Positions 44,943 through 51,347 of a stretch of 51,347 bases of DNA are shown here, piece after piece. The stretch is from positions 1 through 51,347 of the forward strand of contig JAJPXP010000064.1 of the NCBI GenBank assembly GCA_021205365.1. The letters run 5' to 3'. The position numbers and the translations under genes are program-made. The DNA comes from Clostridia bacterium (lineage in GTDB: Bacteria > Bacillota > Clostridia > Oscillospirales > Butyricicoccaceae). The notes under the pieces were generated by a model, which made no database searches, was not told where the DNA came from, and was given only the letters and a program-made list of their open reading frames with translations. How positions within the stretch are numbered: position 1 is the first letter of the stretch; each line of letters opens with the position of its first letter.

Positions 44943-45167
44943 TTATTCCTGCTGCTCTGAAGCAACATCTTCCTCAAATCGGAACAGCTCATTCGGTGTA
45001 CACTCCAACAGCTGGCACATTGCTTCAATGTTTTCATACCGGATGGACGCAGTTTGATTATTTATCATTTTGTTAAAATTCTGATAACTCATCCCCAACT
45101 GTTTATAGAGCCAGTATTTTGTATGTCCATGCTGCTTTAGCAGTTCCACATCATTCAGCCGTATCAT
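44943..45167 (-). CDS. Small XRE/Cro-type repressor
   Basis: 74-aa protein made almost entirely of one helix-turn-helix domain: VELLKQHGHTKYWLYKQLGMSYQNFNKMINNQTASIRYENIEAMCQLLECTPNELFRFEED. This is the YozG/DUF-type XRE repressor shape. It starts 5 bp after GGGAGGAAAG. Two CTAATG-N4-CATTAG palindromes lie directly upstream, one of them just before the ribosome site. It is probably autoregulated and may also control a plus-strand promoter in the same gap. Confidence 0.88.
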   Translation of the reverse strand: MIRLNDVELLKQHGHTKYWLYKQLGMSYQNFNKMINNQTASIRYENIEAMCQLLECTPNELFRFEEDVASEQQE

Positions 45168-45181
45168 AAAGCTTTCCTCCC

Positions 45182-45265
45182 ACTATCTAATGTTTCCATT
45201 AGATAGTAAAGGAATACACTCATTGACATATAGATTATTGCATTATATAATGTAAACATTAGATA
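45182..45265. promoter_or_regulatory. Two palindromic operators and a consensus plus-strand promoter
   Basis: Operator 1: ACTATCTAATG-TTTC-CATTAGATAGT (45182-45207). Operator 2: TATATAATG-TAAA-CATTAGATA (45244-45265). Both share CTAATG-like arms and a 4-bp centre, and their centres are 60 bp apart. On the plus strand TTGACA (45223-45228), 17 bp, TATAAT (45246-45251) is a perfect vegetative promoter whose -10 lies inside operator 2. The XRE gene's own minus-strand promoter probably overlaps the same operator. Confidence 0.8.
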
Positions 45266-45376
45266 TTGCACCATCACAGTGCAACAGGAAACCTCCTGAA
45301 ACAGGGGATCATGATATATACTCTGGGGCTTACATAAGAAAGCAGCGAAAGGGACTGTTCCAATCGCTGCTTTTTT
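45258..45376 (+). ncRNA. Candidate ~119-nt small RNA opposite the XRE repressor
   Basis: Transcribed from the perfect promoter at 45223-45251 to a terminator with arms AAAGCAGCGA (45339-45348) and TCGCTGCTTT (45364-45373) plus six T. It can form TTGCAC/GTGCAA and CAGG/CCTG hairpins. An 8-codon ORF (ATG 45311 to TAA 45337, MIYTLGLT) follows AGGGG at short spacing, and that AGGGG can pair with CCTCCTG just upstream. No known RNA family is recognised. It may be a riboregulator or a tiny-peptide mRNA. Confidence 0.55.
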
Positions 45377-45514
45377 CTTTGCCCTGCTTTTCATTCATGA
45401 TGTTACCAATGCAATTATACAGAACAATTGCAAAAACAGGCTGATTTCCGATCCATATATGCAAAAAGCACGCTGAGAAGCTCCCAGCGTGCTTAATATT
45501 TTGTTCAGATGGAA
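45377..45514. other. Spacer before malic enzyme, with its terminator
   Basis: Contains AAGCACGCTG and CAGCGTGCTT arms (45466-45475 and 45485-45494), a terminator behind the malic enzyme gene on the minus strand. Nothing else is evident. Confidence 0.65.
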
Positions 45515-46687
45515 TCAGATTCTTGCAACGCCGCTCTTGCGTGCAGCCTCTGCAACAGCGGCAGCAACCGCATCACGTACCCGCGGATCAAACGGCTTCG
45601 GCATAATATTTTCAGCGTTGAGCTCCTCATCAGAAATCAGATTTGCCAGCGCATAAGCCGCAGCAATCTTCATCTCCTCATTGATATCAGAAGCACGGAC
45701 ATCGAGAGCACCACGGAATACACCAGGGAACGCCAGTACATTGTTGATCTGGTTCGGATAATCGGAACGTCCAGTGCCGACAACTGCGGCACCGCCGCGC
45801 TTTGCTTCATCCGGCATAATTTCCGGAACTGGGTTTGCCATCGCAAATACCATCGGGTCCTTTGCCATTGTGCGGACCATATCAGCAGTCAGGACATTTG
45901 GTGCAGACATGCCAAAGAAGATATCCGCACCCGGCAGGACTTCTGCCAGTGTGCCCTGCTTATTTTCCGGATTCGTGATGGTAGCCATATAAGCCTGCTC
46001 AGCATTCATCTGCTCACAGCCTTCATATAGTGCTCCAAATTTATCACACATAATAACGTCCTTGAGGCCCATGCTTACCAGCAGCTTGGTGACTGCGATG
46101 GCAGCAGCGCCTGCACCATTGACAACCATCTTGATTTCAGACAGCTTGCGCCCCGTCAGGCGGCATGCATTAATCATGGCAGCTGCACAGCAGATTGCTG
46201 TACCATGCTGGTCATCATGGAATACCGGGATATCACAACGCTCTTTGAGCTTGCGCTCAATTTCAAAGCAGCGCGGAGCAGAAATATCCTCCAGATTAAT
46301 GCCGCCAAAAGAACCGGCAATCAATGCAACTGCATTGACAAATTCATCTACATCCTTGGTGCGGACACAGAGCGGAAATGCATCTACATCGCCAAATTCC
46401 TTAAACAGCGCACACTTTCCTTCCATAACCGGCATACCTGCTTCCGGGCCGATATCGCCCAGCCCCAGTACGGCAGAGCCATCGGTGATAACTGCCACCA
46501 GATTATGCCGGCGGGTATATACATAGCTTAGGTCTACATCTTCCTTAATCTTCAGGCATGGCTGCGCTACGCCTGGTGTATATGCAATTGACAATGCATC
46601 CGCGTCTTCCACCTTGCAGCGGGAAACAACTTCAATTTTGCCCTGCCAGTCGCGGTGGGCCTGTAATGCTCTTTCTTTCTGATCCAT
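45515..46687 (-). CDS. NAD(P)-dependent malic enzyme
   Basis: Oxidative decarboxylation of malate to pyruvate and CO2. 390 aa, the short bacterial class. Motifs: SIAYTPGVAQPCLKI (tyrosine about residue 36), NLVAVITDGSAVLGLGDIGPEAGMPVMEGK (about 60-90), IPVFHDDQHGTAICCAAAM with the metal-binding aspartates (about 152), the Rossmann loop VVNGAGAAAIAVTKLL (about 188) and VFAMANPVPEI (about 284). The ATG at 46687 follows GGAGGTCATC; 21 upstream codons are rejected. Promoter TTGTGT (46752-46747), 17 bp, TACAAT (46729-46724). Coenzyme preference cannot be read reliably. Confidence 0.95.
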   Translation of the reverse strand: MDQKERALQAHRDWQGKIEVVSRCKVEDADALSIAYTPGVAQPCLKIKEDVDLSYVYTRRHNLVAVITDGSAVLGLGDIGPEAGMPVMEGKCALFKEFGDVDAFPLCVRTKDVDEFVNAVALIAGSFGGINLEDISAPRCFEIERKLKERCDIPVFHDDQHGTAICCAAAMINACRLTGRKLSEIKMVVNGAGAAAIAVTKLLVSMGLKDVIMCDKFGALYEGCEQMNAEQAYMATITNPENKQGTLAEVLPGADIFFGMSAPNVLTADMVRTMAKDPMVFAMANPVPEIMPDEAKRGGAAVVGTGRSDYPNQINNVLAFPGVFRGALDVRASDINEEMKIAAAYALANLISDEELNAENIMPKPFDPRVRDAVAAAVAEAARKSGVARI

Positions 46688-46752
46688 GATGACCTCCACT
46701 GATACATATTTTCTAATTCTATTATTGTACCACTCTACCGCGCTAAACACAA

Positions 46753-47122
46753 ATGCTATTTTCGAAAGCCGTCAAATTCTATACACTATTTACGTTACAA
46801 TTTATTTACATCCTTTTCATAAACTCTTTACTTCGTTTTGGGAATTTCTTCATATTTATCCATTAAAATAAAACCATCAAAACAAAAGCAATATTAAATT
46901 TACTGTTTCTGCCGGCATTGCTTTTTTCTCTCCGGTGGACAGACCAAAAAAATCTGCACTACGTGCAGTTCCCATAAATACTTCCATTTGTTTTCTACCT
47001 ATCTTTACCCCCTTTCTATCGCAGACTCTCCCTGAGCCGGACAAGTAACAAGCTTGTCCGGCTCACTTTTTTACGGGACAATATAGTCCTCCTATGCGGA
47101 AGAAAGCTGCCTTTTCAGTCAC
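46753..47122. other. Gene-free region with plus-strand hairpins
   Basis: No ORF. Plus-strand elements: arms AAAGCAAT (46885-46892) and ATTGCTTT (46917-46924) followed by TTTTCTC; hairpin CTGCAC-TAC-GTGCAG (46954-46968); and arms GAGCCGGACAAG (47034-47045) and CTTGTCCGGCTC (47053-47064) followed by ACTTTTTT, a strong terminator. No plus-strand gene precedes these, so an unannotated RNA or leftover of a lost gene is possible. No clear promoter was found. Confidence 0.55.
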
Positions 47123-47854
47123 TTATGCGTTTTTACAATAGATATCTATTGCATCAGCAGTAAACTCGGCGGTACCAGTTCCACAGGCATCGTTGATATT
47201 CTCTGTAAACGCACCGCCGCCTGCATACATTTTGCCAAGACCCGCAAGAATCTCCGTCGTGCATTCATAATAATGCTCTGTGATATAGTCCTGCAGCTTT
47301 TTTACCAGCCGCTGTACTTCTTGGGCACCGGGAGATGCTTCCCTTAATTTGCCAAACTCCTCTAATATCAGTACCAACCCAGCAGCAATCGCATTTTCGG
47401 TCTCCGTAGCTCTTCCTTTCCTCTTGTTTAGAAATTCCTGATAAGCGGCTGTGGTTTCCCACTGCTTTTCTGCCTGTTCGACATACTCATCCAGCTTACT
47501 TGTGTCAAAAGCGGAAAAATCCATTGTTTTCACTCCAATCAATTGTATTCCACGGGCAAAAGTAATCAGATTCTCCAGATGCTCTTTCTTCAACTGCAGC
47601 ATTGTAATTTGCTGTTCCAATGCCTTGTTCCGGTCAAAGTTCGAAGCCGAGATGATTTCTTTTATTTTTTTAAGTGGAAACTCTAATTCACGAAACAGTA
47701 AAATCTGCTGCAATTTTTCCAAAGCCATATCGTCATACAGCCGATAGCCGGAATTGGTATATCCGGTAGGATGCAAAAGCCCGATTTTATCATAGTATTG
47801 CAGCGTACGTATACTTACTCCCGTTAATTTGCTCACTTCATTTACGGTCATCAT
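47123..47854 (-). CDS. MerR-family regulator with TipAS-like C-terminal domain
   Basis: 243-aa activator. N-terminal MerR DNA-binding domain: TVNEVSKLTGVSIRTLQYYDKIGLLHPTGYTNSGYRLYDD (about residues 3-42), then a coiled-coil linker (about 75-110). The C-terminal part is TipAS-like (about 135-243: EQAEKQWETTAAYQEFLNK; LGKMYAGGGAFTENINDACGTGTAEFTADAIDIYC). TipAS domains bind peptide antibiotics or other bulky ligands. The ATG at 47854 follows GGAGGGGATACTC; a second ATG follows at once. The longer frame starts upstream of the promoter and is rejected. Confidence 0.93.
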   Translation of the reverse strand: MMTVNEVSKLTGVSIRTLQYYDKIGLLHPTGYTNSGYRLYDDMALEKLQQILLFRELEFPLKKIKEIISASNFDRNKALEQQITMLQLKKEHLENLITFARGIQLIGVKTMDFSAFDTSKLDEYVEQAEKQWETTAAYQEFLNKRKGRATETENAIAAGLVLILEEFGKLREASPGAQEVQRLVKKLQDYITEHYYECTTEILAGLGKMYAGGGAFTENINDACGTGTAEFTADAIDIYCKNA

Positions 47855-47880
47855 GAGTATCCCCTCCTCCGTGTGAGAAT

Positions 47881-47911
47881 AGCATAAACTACAACGTAGC
47901 GTAGGAGTCAA
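47881..47911 (-). promoter_or_regulatory. MerR-type promoter with 19-bp spacer
   Basis: TTGACT (47911-47906), a 19-bp spacer and TATGCT (47886-47881). The overlong spacer carries the dyad CTAC-N8-GTAG. This is the architecture that MerR regulators activate by DNA distortion, and it supports autoregulation. Confidence 0.8.
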
Positions 47912-47964
47912 TACTTTTTAAGGAATTTTTTTATCCGCTCCCTGAATGCTGTCAAGAAAAGAAA

Positions 47965-47989
47965 AAGCAACCGATTCTCTCGGTTGCTT
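47965..47989 (-). terminator. Terminator of tRNA-Gly
   Basis: Arms AAGCAACCGA (47965-47974) and TCGGTTGCTT (47980-47989), followed by TTTC on the minus strand. Confidence 0.9.
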
Positions 47990-47992
47990 ACA

Positions 47993-48068
47993 TGGAGCGG
48001 ATGACGAGGCTCGAACTCGCTACCTCCACCTTGGCAAGGTGGCGCTCTACCAGATGAGCTACATCCGC
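47993..48068 (-). tRNA. tRNA-Gly (anticodon GCC)
   Basis: 76-nt cloverleaf including an encoded CCA. On the minus strand: acceptor GCGGATG pairs with CATCCGC, D-arm AGCTCATCTGGTAGAGC, anticodon stem CCACC/GGTGG with loop TTGCCAA (anticodon GCC), and T-arm GCGAGTTCGAGCCTCGT. A terminator follows directly. Confidence 0.97.
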
Positions 48069-48177
48069 ATATTTCATTTTCTTCTTGTCCCTGACGACGA
48101 TATTTATTATACTCATGTTTCCCCGAATTGTCAACAATTTTTTCAGTTTTTTTCAGAAACATTTTCTTGTGAAAACA

Positions 48178-48211
48178 CCGGCACAGTTTCCCCACTCTGA
48201 AACCGTGCCGG
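48178..48211 (-). terminator. Terminator of the HAD phosphatase gene
   Basis: Arms CCGGCACAGTTTC (48178-48190) and GAAACCGTGCCGG (48199-48211), one mismatch, followed on the minus strand by TGTTTTC. Confidence 0.8.
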
Positions 48212-48230
48212 CAGAAAAAAGCAACTTTAT

Positions 48231-48875
48231 TTAATCCAGCATTGCCAAAATCTGAATCGGTACATCCACAAGGTAATCCGCGCCATTGTGAATCAAATCA
48301 TCTTGATCGCGGAATCCCCATGTTACACCTACCGCAGTCAAACCGGCGTTTTTCGCCGTTTTCATATCTGTACCGGAATCGCCCACATATAAAACCTCTT
48401 CTGGTTTCCTGCCAAGCTTTTCCATCACGATTTTGCAGGACGTCGGGTCCGGCTTACGTGGAACATCCTCATGCTCGCCAAAGACAACATCCACTTTTCC
48501 ACGGAAAAAATGATGGATTAATTCCTGTGTGGCAGAATCTATTTTGTTCGACAGAACACCTATTTTTATACCGCGTTTGCGCAAAATAACCAGCAGCTCC
48601 GGTATCCCATCATACGGTACTGTGCTGTCGCGGATATGCTCTGCATAATACTGCTTGAAATCCGCCAGCGCAGCATCAATTTCCGTATCCTCTGTTCCTG
48701 CGGGTAATGCGCGGCGCATCAGATTACGCACGCCATTACCAACAAAGCGTCGCACTTCATCTGTGGAACGCGGCGGCAGCCTGCGCAGGCTGAGCGCATA
48801 ATTCACCGCACCACGCAAATCCCCCAGCGTATTGAGTAGCGTACCGTCCAGATCGAAAATAACTGCATTTTTCAA
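48231..48875 (-). CDS. HAD-family hydrolase, phosphoglycolate phosphatase-like
   Basis: 214-aa haloacid-dehalogenase-type phosphatase. Motif I VIFDLDGTLLNTLGDL (about residues 5-20), cap domain of four to five helices, motif II KIGVLSNKIDSATQ (about 105), motif III lysine in VPRKPDPTSCKIVMEKL (about 139) and motif IV YVGDSGTDMKTAKNAGL (about 162). It resembles Gph/PpaX enzymes, but substrate specificity is not readable. The start is best placed at TTG 48875, since AAGAAGG lies 8 bp upstream; another TTG six codons earlier has no ribosome site. Confidence 0.9.
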   Translation of the reverse strand: MKNAVIFDLDGTLLNTLGDLRGAVNYALSLRRLPPRSTDEVRRFVGNGVRNLMRRALPAGTEDTEIDAALADFKQYYAEHIRDSTVPYDGIPELLVILRKRGIKIGVLSNKIDSATQELIHHFFRGKVDVVFGEHEDVPRKPDPTSCKIVMEKLGRKPEEVLYVGDSGTDMKTAKNAGLTAVGVTWGFRDQDDLIHNGADYLVDVPIQILAMLD

Positions 48876-48955
48876 GGGATATCCTTCTTTCAAACAATAT
48901 CTAAATTCATGTTTCCCTCAATTTGGCGAAATACTCCTACTGTGAGAAATTTGTT

Positions 48956-50473
48956 TTACTTAGAACCGGCTCCTGTGGTCAGCGGGTTGAGACGCTTTCC
49001 GCCATAGGTAGCCTTGCGTAGGAAATTGGAAACATCCTTATTAATTGCCTCACGGCGTACACGCCAGCTCCAGTTGCCGCCCAGCGTGGATGGTGTATTC
49101 ATACGTGCATCTGCGCCAAGGGACAGCAGATCCTGCATGGTCGTCATAGCAATGGTACAAGGCGCCGCAAATGCGGTGCGGATCGCACTCCAGCCAAGCG
49201 GTTCGTTATCGGAAACACGCAAATATTCCTTCATAACATCGCGGTCAGCATCATTGCACTTGTCCATAAACTGTTCCACAACCGTTTCGGAATCATGCGT
49301 GGAGGTATATCCTACACAATTCTTCGGCCAGTTGAACGGGATATGATCGTTATTTTCATCGGCACGCATACCGAAAATCATAACACGCATGCCAGGATAT
49401 CCGCTCTTCTTGAGGAATTTACGCACAGCATCATCAATGTCGCCCAGATCTTCTGCAATAATCGGAACATCGCCAAGGGCAGCCTTGATTGCTTTAAACA
49501 GCTTCATACGCGGCCCCTTCTTCCACTTGCCATTGATGGCAGTCTCTTCCCCTTCGGGGATTTCCCAATATGCCTGGAAACCGCGGAAATGGTCAATTCT
49601 TGTGACATCAAACAATGCCAGATTGCGGCGCACACGCCAAATCCACCACTTATATCCGTCTTCCTCGATCACCTTCCAGTTGTACGTTGGATTTCCCCAA
49701 AGCTGACCGGTCGCAGAATAATAATCCGGCGGAACACCCGCAACGCCATGCGGCTTCAGTTCACGGTCAACCTGGAACATTTCCGGATGTGCCCAGACGT
49801 CACAGCTGTCCGGAGACACATAGATCGGGATATCACCAATAATCTGGATGCCCTGCTCGTTCGCATAGGCACGCAGCTTTTCCCACTGTTCAAAGAACAG
49901 ATACTGCATAAAGACATAGAAATCAATCTCCGATTTCAATTCAAACGCATACTTGCGCATAGCTTCGGGATCACGGCGCTTAATCTTCTCGTCGTCCCAA
50001 TCCCAAAGAGCTTTCTGATCGAAATATTTTTTCAGAGACATGAACATAGCATAATCTTCTACCCAGTCACGATTGTCCCACCGGAAAGCAGTCATCTTTC
50101 CCAGCAGCTTCATATCTACACGCTGAAACGCGCGGCGCAGAATCGTAAATCTGGTTTCTGCCAGCTTCTCAAAGTTAACGCGATCTGGATCTTCCTCCAC
50201 ATCAGCGTCCCTTAAATCTTCATCGGTCAGCAGTCCCATTTCTGCTAGCGTATCGAGATCAATAAAATATGGATTGCCCGCTGCTGCTGAGAAGCACTGG
50301 TACGGGCTGTCACCAAAGCCGGTCTGTCCAAGCGGAAGCACCTGCCAATAGGTCTGTCCGCCATCGCGCAGAAAATCAACAAACTTGTAAGCATCCTTAC
50401 CCATTGTGCCAATGCCATATGGCGATGGTAAAGACGAAATGTGCAGCACTACGCCGCTGGATCGTTCAAACAT
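48956..50473 (-). CDS. malQ: 4-alpha-glucanotransferase (amylomaltase)
   Basis: 505-aa GH77 enzyme that rearranges maltodextrins and releases glucose. Motifs: HISSLPSPYGIGTMG (about residues 11-25), DSPYQCFSAAAGNPYFIDL, IQIIGDIPIYVSPDSCDVWAHPEMF (about 226), nucleophile region FDVTRIDHFRGFQAYWEIP with the catalytic aspartate (about 305), acid/base glutamate in VPIIAEDLGDID (about 352), and STHDSETVVEQF. The ATG at 50473 follows AAGGTG at normal spacing; fifteen extra in-frame codons upstream are less likely. It stands alone and is divergent from trmB. Possible use of stored or imported glucans; no partner genes are nearby. Confidence 0.95.
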   Translation of the reverse strand: MFERSSGVVLHISSLPSPYGIGTMGKDAYKFVDFLRDGGQTYWQVLPLGQTGFGDSPYQCFSAAAGNPYFIDLDTLAEMGLLTDEDLRDADVEEDPDRVNFEKLAETRFTILRRAFQRVDMKLLGKMTAFRWDNRDWVEDYAMFMSLKKYFDQKALWDWDDEKIKRRDPEAMRKYAFELKSEIDFYVFMQYLFFEQWEKLRAYANEQGIQIIGDIPIYVSPDSCDVWAHPEMFQVDRELKPHGVAGVPPDYYSATGQLWGNPTYNWKVIEEDGYKWWIWRVRRNLALFDVTRIDHFRGFQAYWEIPEGEETAINGKWKKGPRMKLFKAIKAALGDVPIIAEDLGDIDDAVRKFLKKSGYPGMRVMIFGMRADENNDHIPFNWPKNCVGYTSTHDSETVVEQFMDKCNDADRDVMKEYLRVSDNEPLGWSAIRTAFAAPCTIAMTTMQDLLSLGADARMNTPSTLGGNWSWRVRREAINKDVSNFLRKATYGGKRLNPLTTGAGSK

Positions 50474-50609
50474 TCGAAACACCTTATCCTGTTTATTTAT
50501 TTTGCAAACGAATTGCATTTATCGGGTATTTCCGTTATAATCATTATGATTAACAGAAATACCATAAATTTTCATTTTATAAATTATAGATACGGAGGAG
50601 ATTATCCCC

Positions 50610-51347
50610 ATGCGTATGCGCAAGAAAAAGAATCTGGATACCCGTCTGGAAAACTGTGCACCGGTACTCGTTGCGGACCCGGCAAACCACAAGGGTATGT
50701 GGCGTGCCCTGTTTCAAAACAGCAACCCGCTGCATCTGGAAATCGGCTGTGGCAAAGGACGCTTTATCATCGAAACCGCACGCCGGAACCCGGACATCAA
50801 TTACCTTGCTATTGAACGCGAGGAAGGCGCCCTGGTTATGGCTACCGAAAAAGCAATGGCTCTGGAGCTGCCCAACCTGCTATTCCTCGACTTTGATGCT
50901 GCTGGCCTGACGGAAATTTTTGCAGATGGCGAAATCGACCGCATTTATCTCAATTTTTCCGACCCATGGCCGCCAAACCGCCAGCGTAAGCGCCGTCTGA
51001 CACATGCCAACTTTCTTGCGCTGTATGACTGTGTCCTTTCCAAAAACGGACAAGTGCATTTCAAAACTGATAACCAGCACCTATTTGAGTTCACGCTGGA
51101 AGAAATGTGCGGTTATGGCTGGCTGATTCAAAATATCTGCCTCGATTTGCACAACAGTGGTCTGGATAATATTATGACGGAATACGAGGAAAAATTCTCC
51201 AAAGAAGGGTTCCGTATCTATCGCCTGGAAGCAAGCCGCCGGGATGAAGATACCCTCACGCGTGCGCATACGCCTCCGAGAACGGCAGAGCAGCTCGCCC
51301 AGAAAGCACGCGGCTCTGTTGCAGTGCCATATTGCACACCGCAAGAA
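50610..51347 (+). CDS. trmB: tRNA (guanine-N7-)-methyltransferase, truncated by the window edge
   Basis: Methylates G46 of tRNA using S-adenosylmethionine. 246 codons are present without a stop, so the gene continues past the window. The SAM-binding motif is LEIGCGKGRFIIETARRNPD (about residues 43-62), followed by YLAIEREEGALVMA, and the family hallmark NFSDPWPPNRQRKRRLTHANFL (about 114-135) with the catalytic region, then HFKTDNQHLFEF. TrmB is usually 210-250 aa, so little should be missing. The ATG at 50610 follows GGAGGAG at 9 bp; a second ATG is two codons on. Confidence 0.96.
   Translation, partial: MRMRKKKNLDTRLENCAPVLVADPANHKGMWRALFQNSNPLHLEIGCGKGRFIIETARRNPDINYLAIEREEGALVMATEKAMALELPNLLFLDFDAAGLTEIFADGEIDRIYLNFSDPWPPNRQRKRRLTHANFLALYDCVLSKNGQVHFKTDNQHLFEFTLEEMCGYGWLIQNICLDLHNSGLDNIMTEYEEKFSKEGFRIYRLEASRRDEDTLTRAHTPPRTAEQLAQKARGSVAVPYCTPQE

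Overview
The window looks like chromosomal DNA of a low-to-mid GC, spore-former-lineage Firmicute, most likely a gut Clostridia of the Oscillospirales (Butyricicoccaceae/Ruminococcaceae type). This placement is an inference. It rests on CIRCE elements, a long Bacillus-type SRP RNA with an Alu domain, TTG/GTG start codons with strong AGGAGG ribosome sites, a BofC-like protein, a DUF3793 protein, the NifU-like/GGGtGRT gene pair typical of anaerobic Clostridia, and an SLH-domain surface protein. No species can be named from the sequence alone.

Left part (0.2-12.3 kb): a lactose/galactose utilisation locus, almost all on the minus strand. Read in the transcribed direction it runs galK-galE-galT, then a 304-bp structured spacer, galM, then lacZ and a GPH-family sugar/cation symporter, with a glycerate kinase behind. 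A divergent AraC-family regulator sits next to galK. Lactose would be imported by the symporter, split by LacZ, and galactose sent through GalM and the Leloir enzymes. A palindrome at the probable lacZ start point suggests a second, repressor-type control.

Next (12.3-14.4 kb) is a small accessory patch: an ArsR-type regulator with a nitroreductase, an unrecognised short ORF, and the C-terminal scrap of a tyrosine integrase followed by an inverted repeat. A diverged copy of the sequence behind the integrase lies at 1.4 kb. From 14.4 to 16.4 kb is a conserved but functionally unknown pair, a NifU-like scaffold and a GGGtGRT protein. It is preceded by a promoter-operator-leader-terminator arrangement that is the best candidate here for an undescribed regulatory RNA. 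A SorC regulator, an Mn2+ riboswitch with mntP, and a small alarmone synthetase follow.

From 19.8 to 26.2 kb: a Gfo/Idh/MocA dehydrogenase plus a sugar-phosphate isomerase-like protein with a divergent AraC regulator, an Hsp20 gene under two CIRCE boxes, an unknown protein divergent from an XRE regulator across a cluster of AACGGT sites, and an MFS transporter. From 26.3 to 34.8 kb lie a zinc-ribbon/LprI-like membrane protein, the housekeeping block SRP RNA-dnaX-ybaB-recR, an LtaS-type sulfatase and a class A penicillin-binding protein.

From 35 kb on: a BofC-like protein, a pyrophosphatase-like protein that appears to have lost its catalytic residues, a lysozyme/SLH surface protein, DUF3793 under apparent iron (DtxR-type) control, an HAD-IB phosphatase, DegV, a VOC protein, gdhA and a divergent cardiolipin synthase separated by three copies of a 13-mer, then an XRE regulator facing a putative ~119-nt small RNA. 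The window ends with malic enzyme, a TipAS-type MerR regulator, tRNA-Gly, an HAD phosphatase, malQ and a truncated trmB. Positions 1-165 hold only weak inverted repeats behind the glycerate kinase gene and nothing recognisable.
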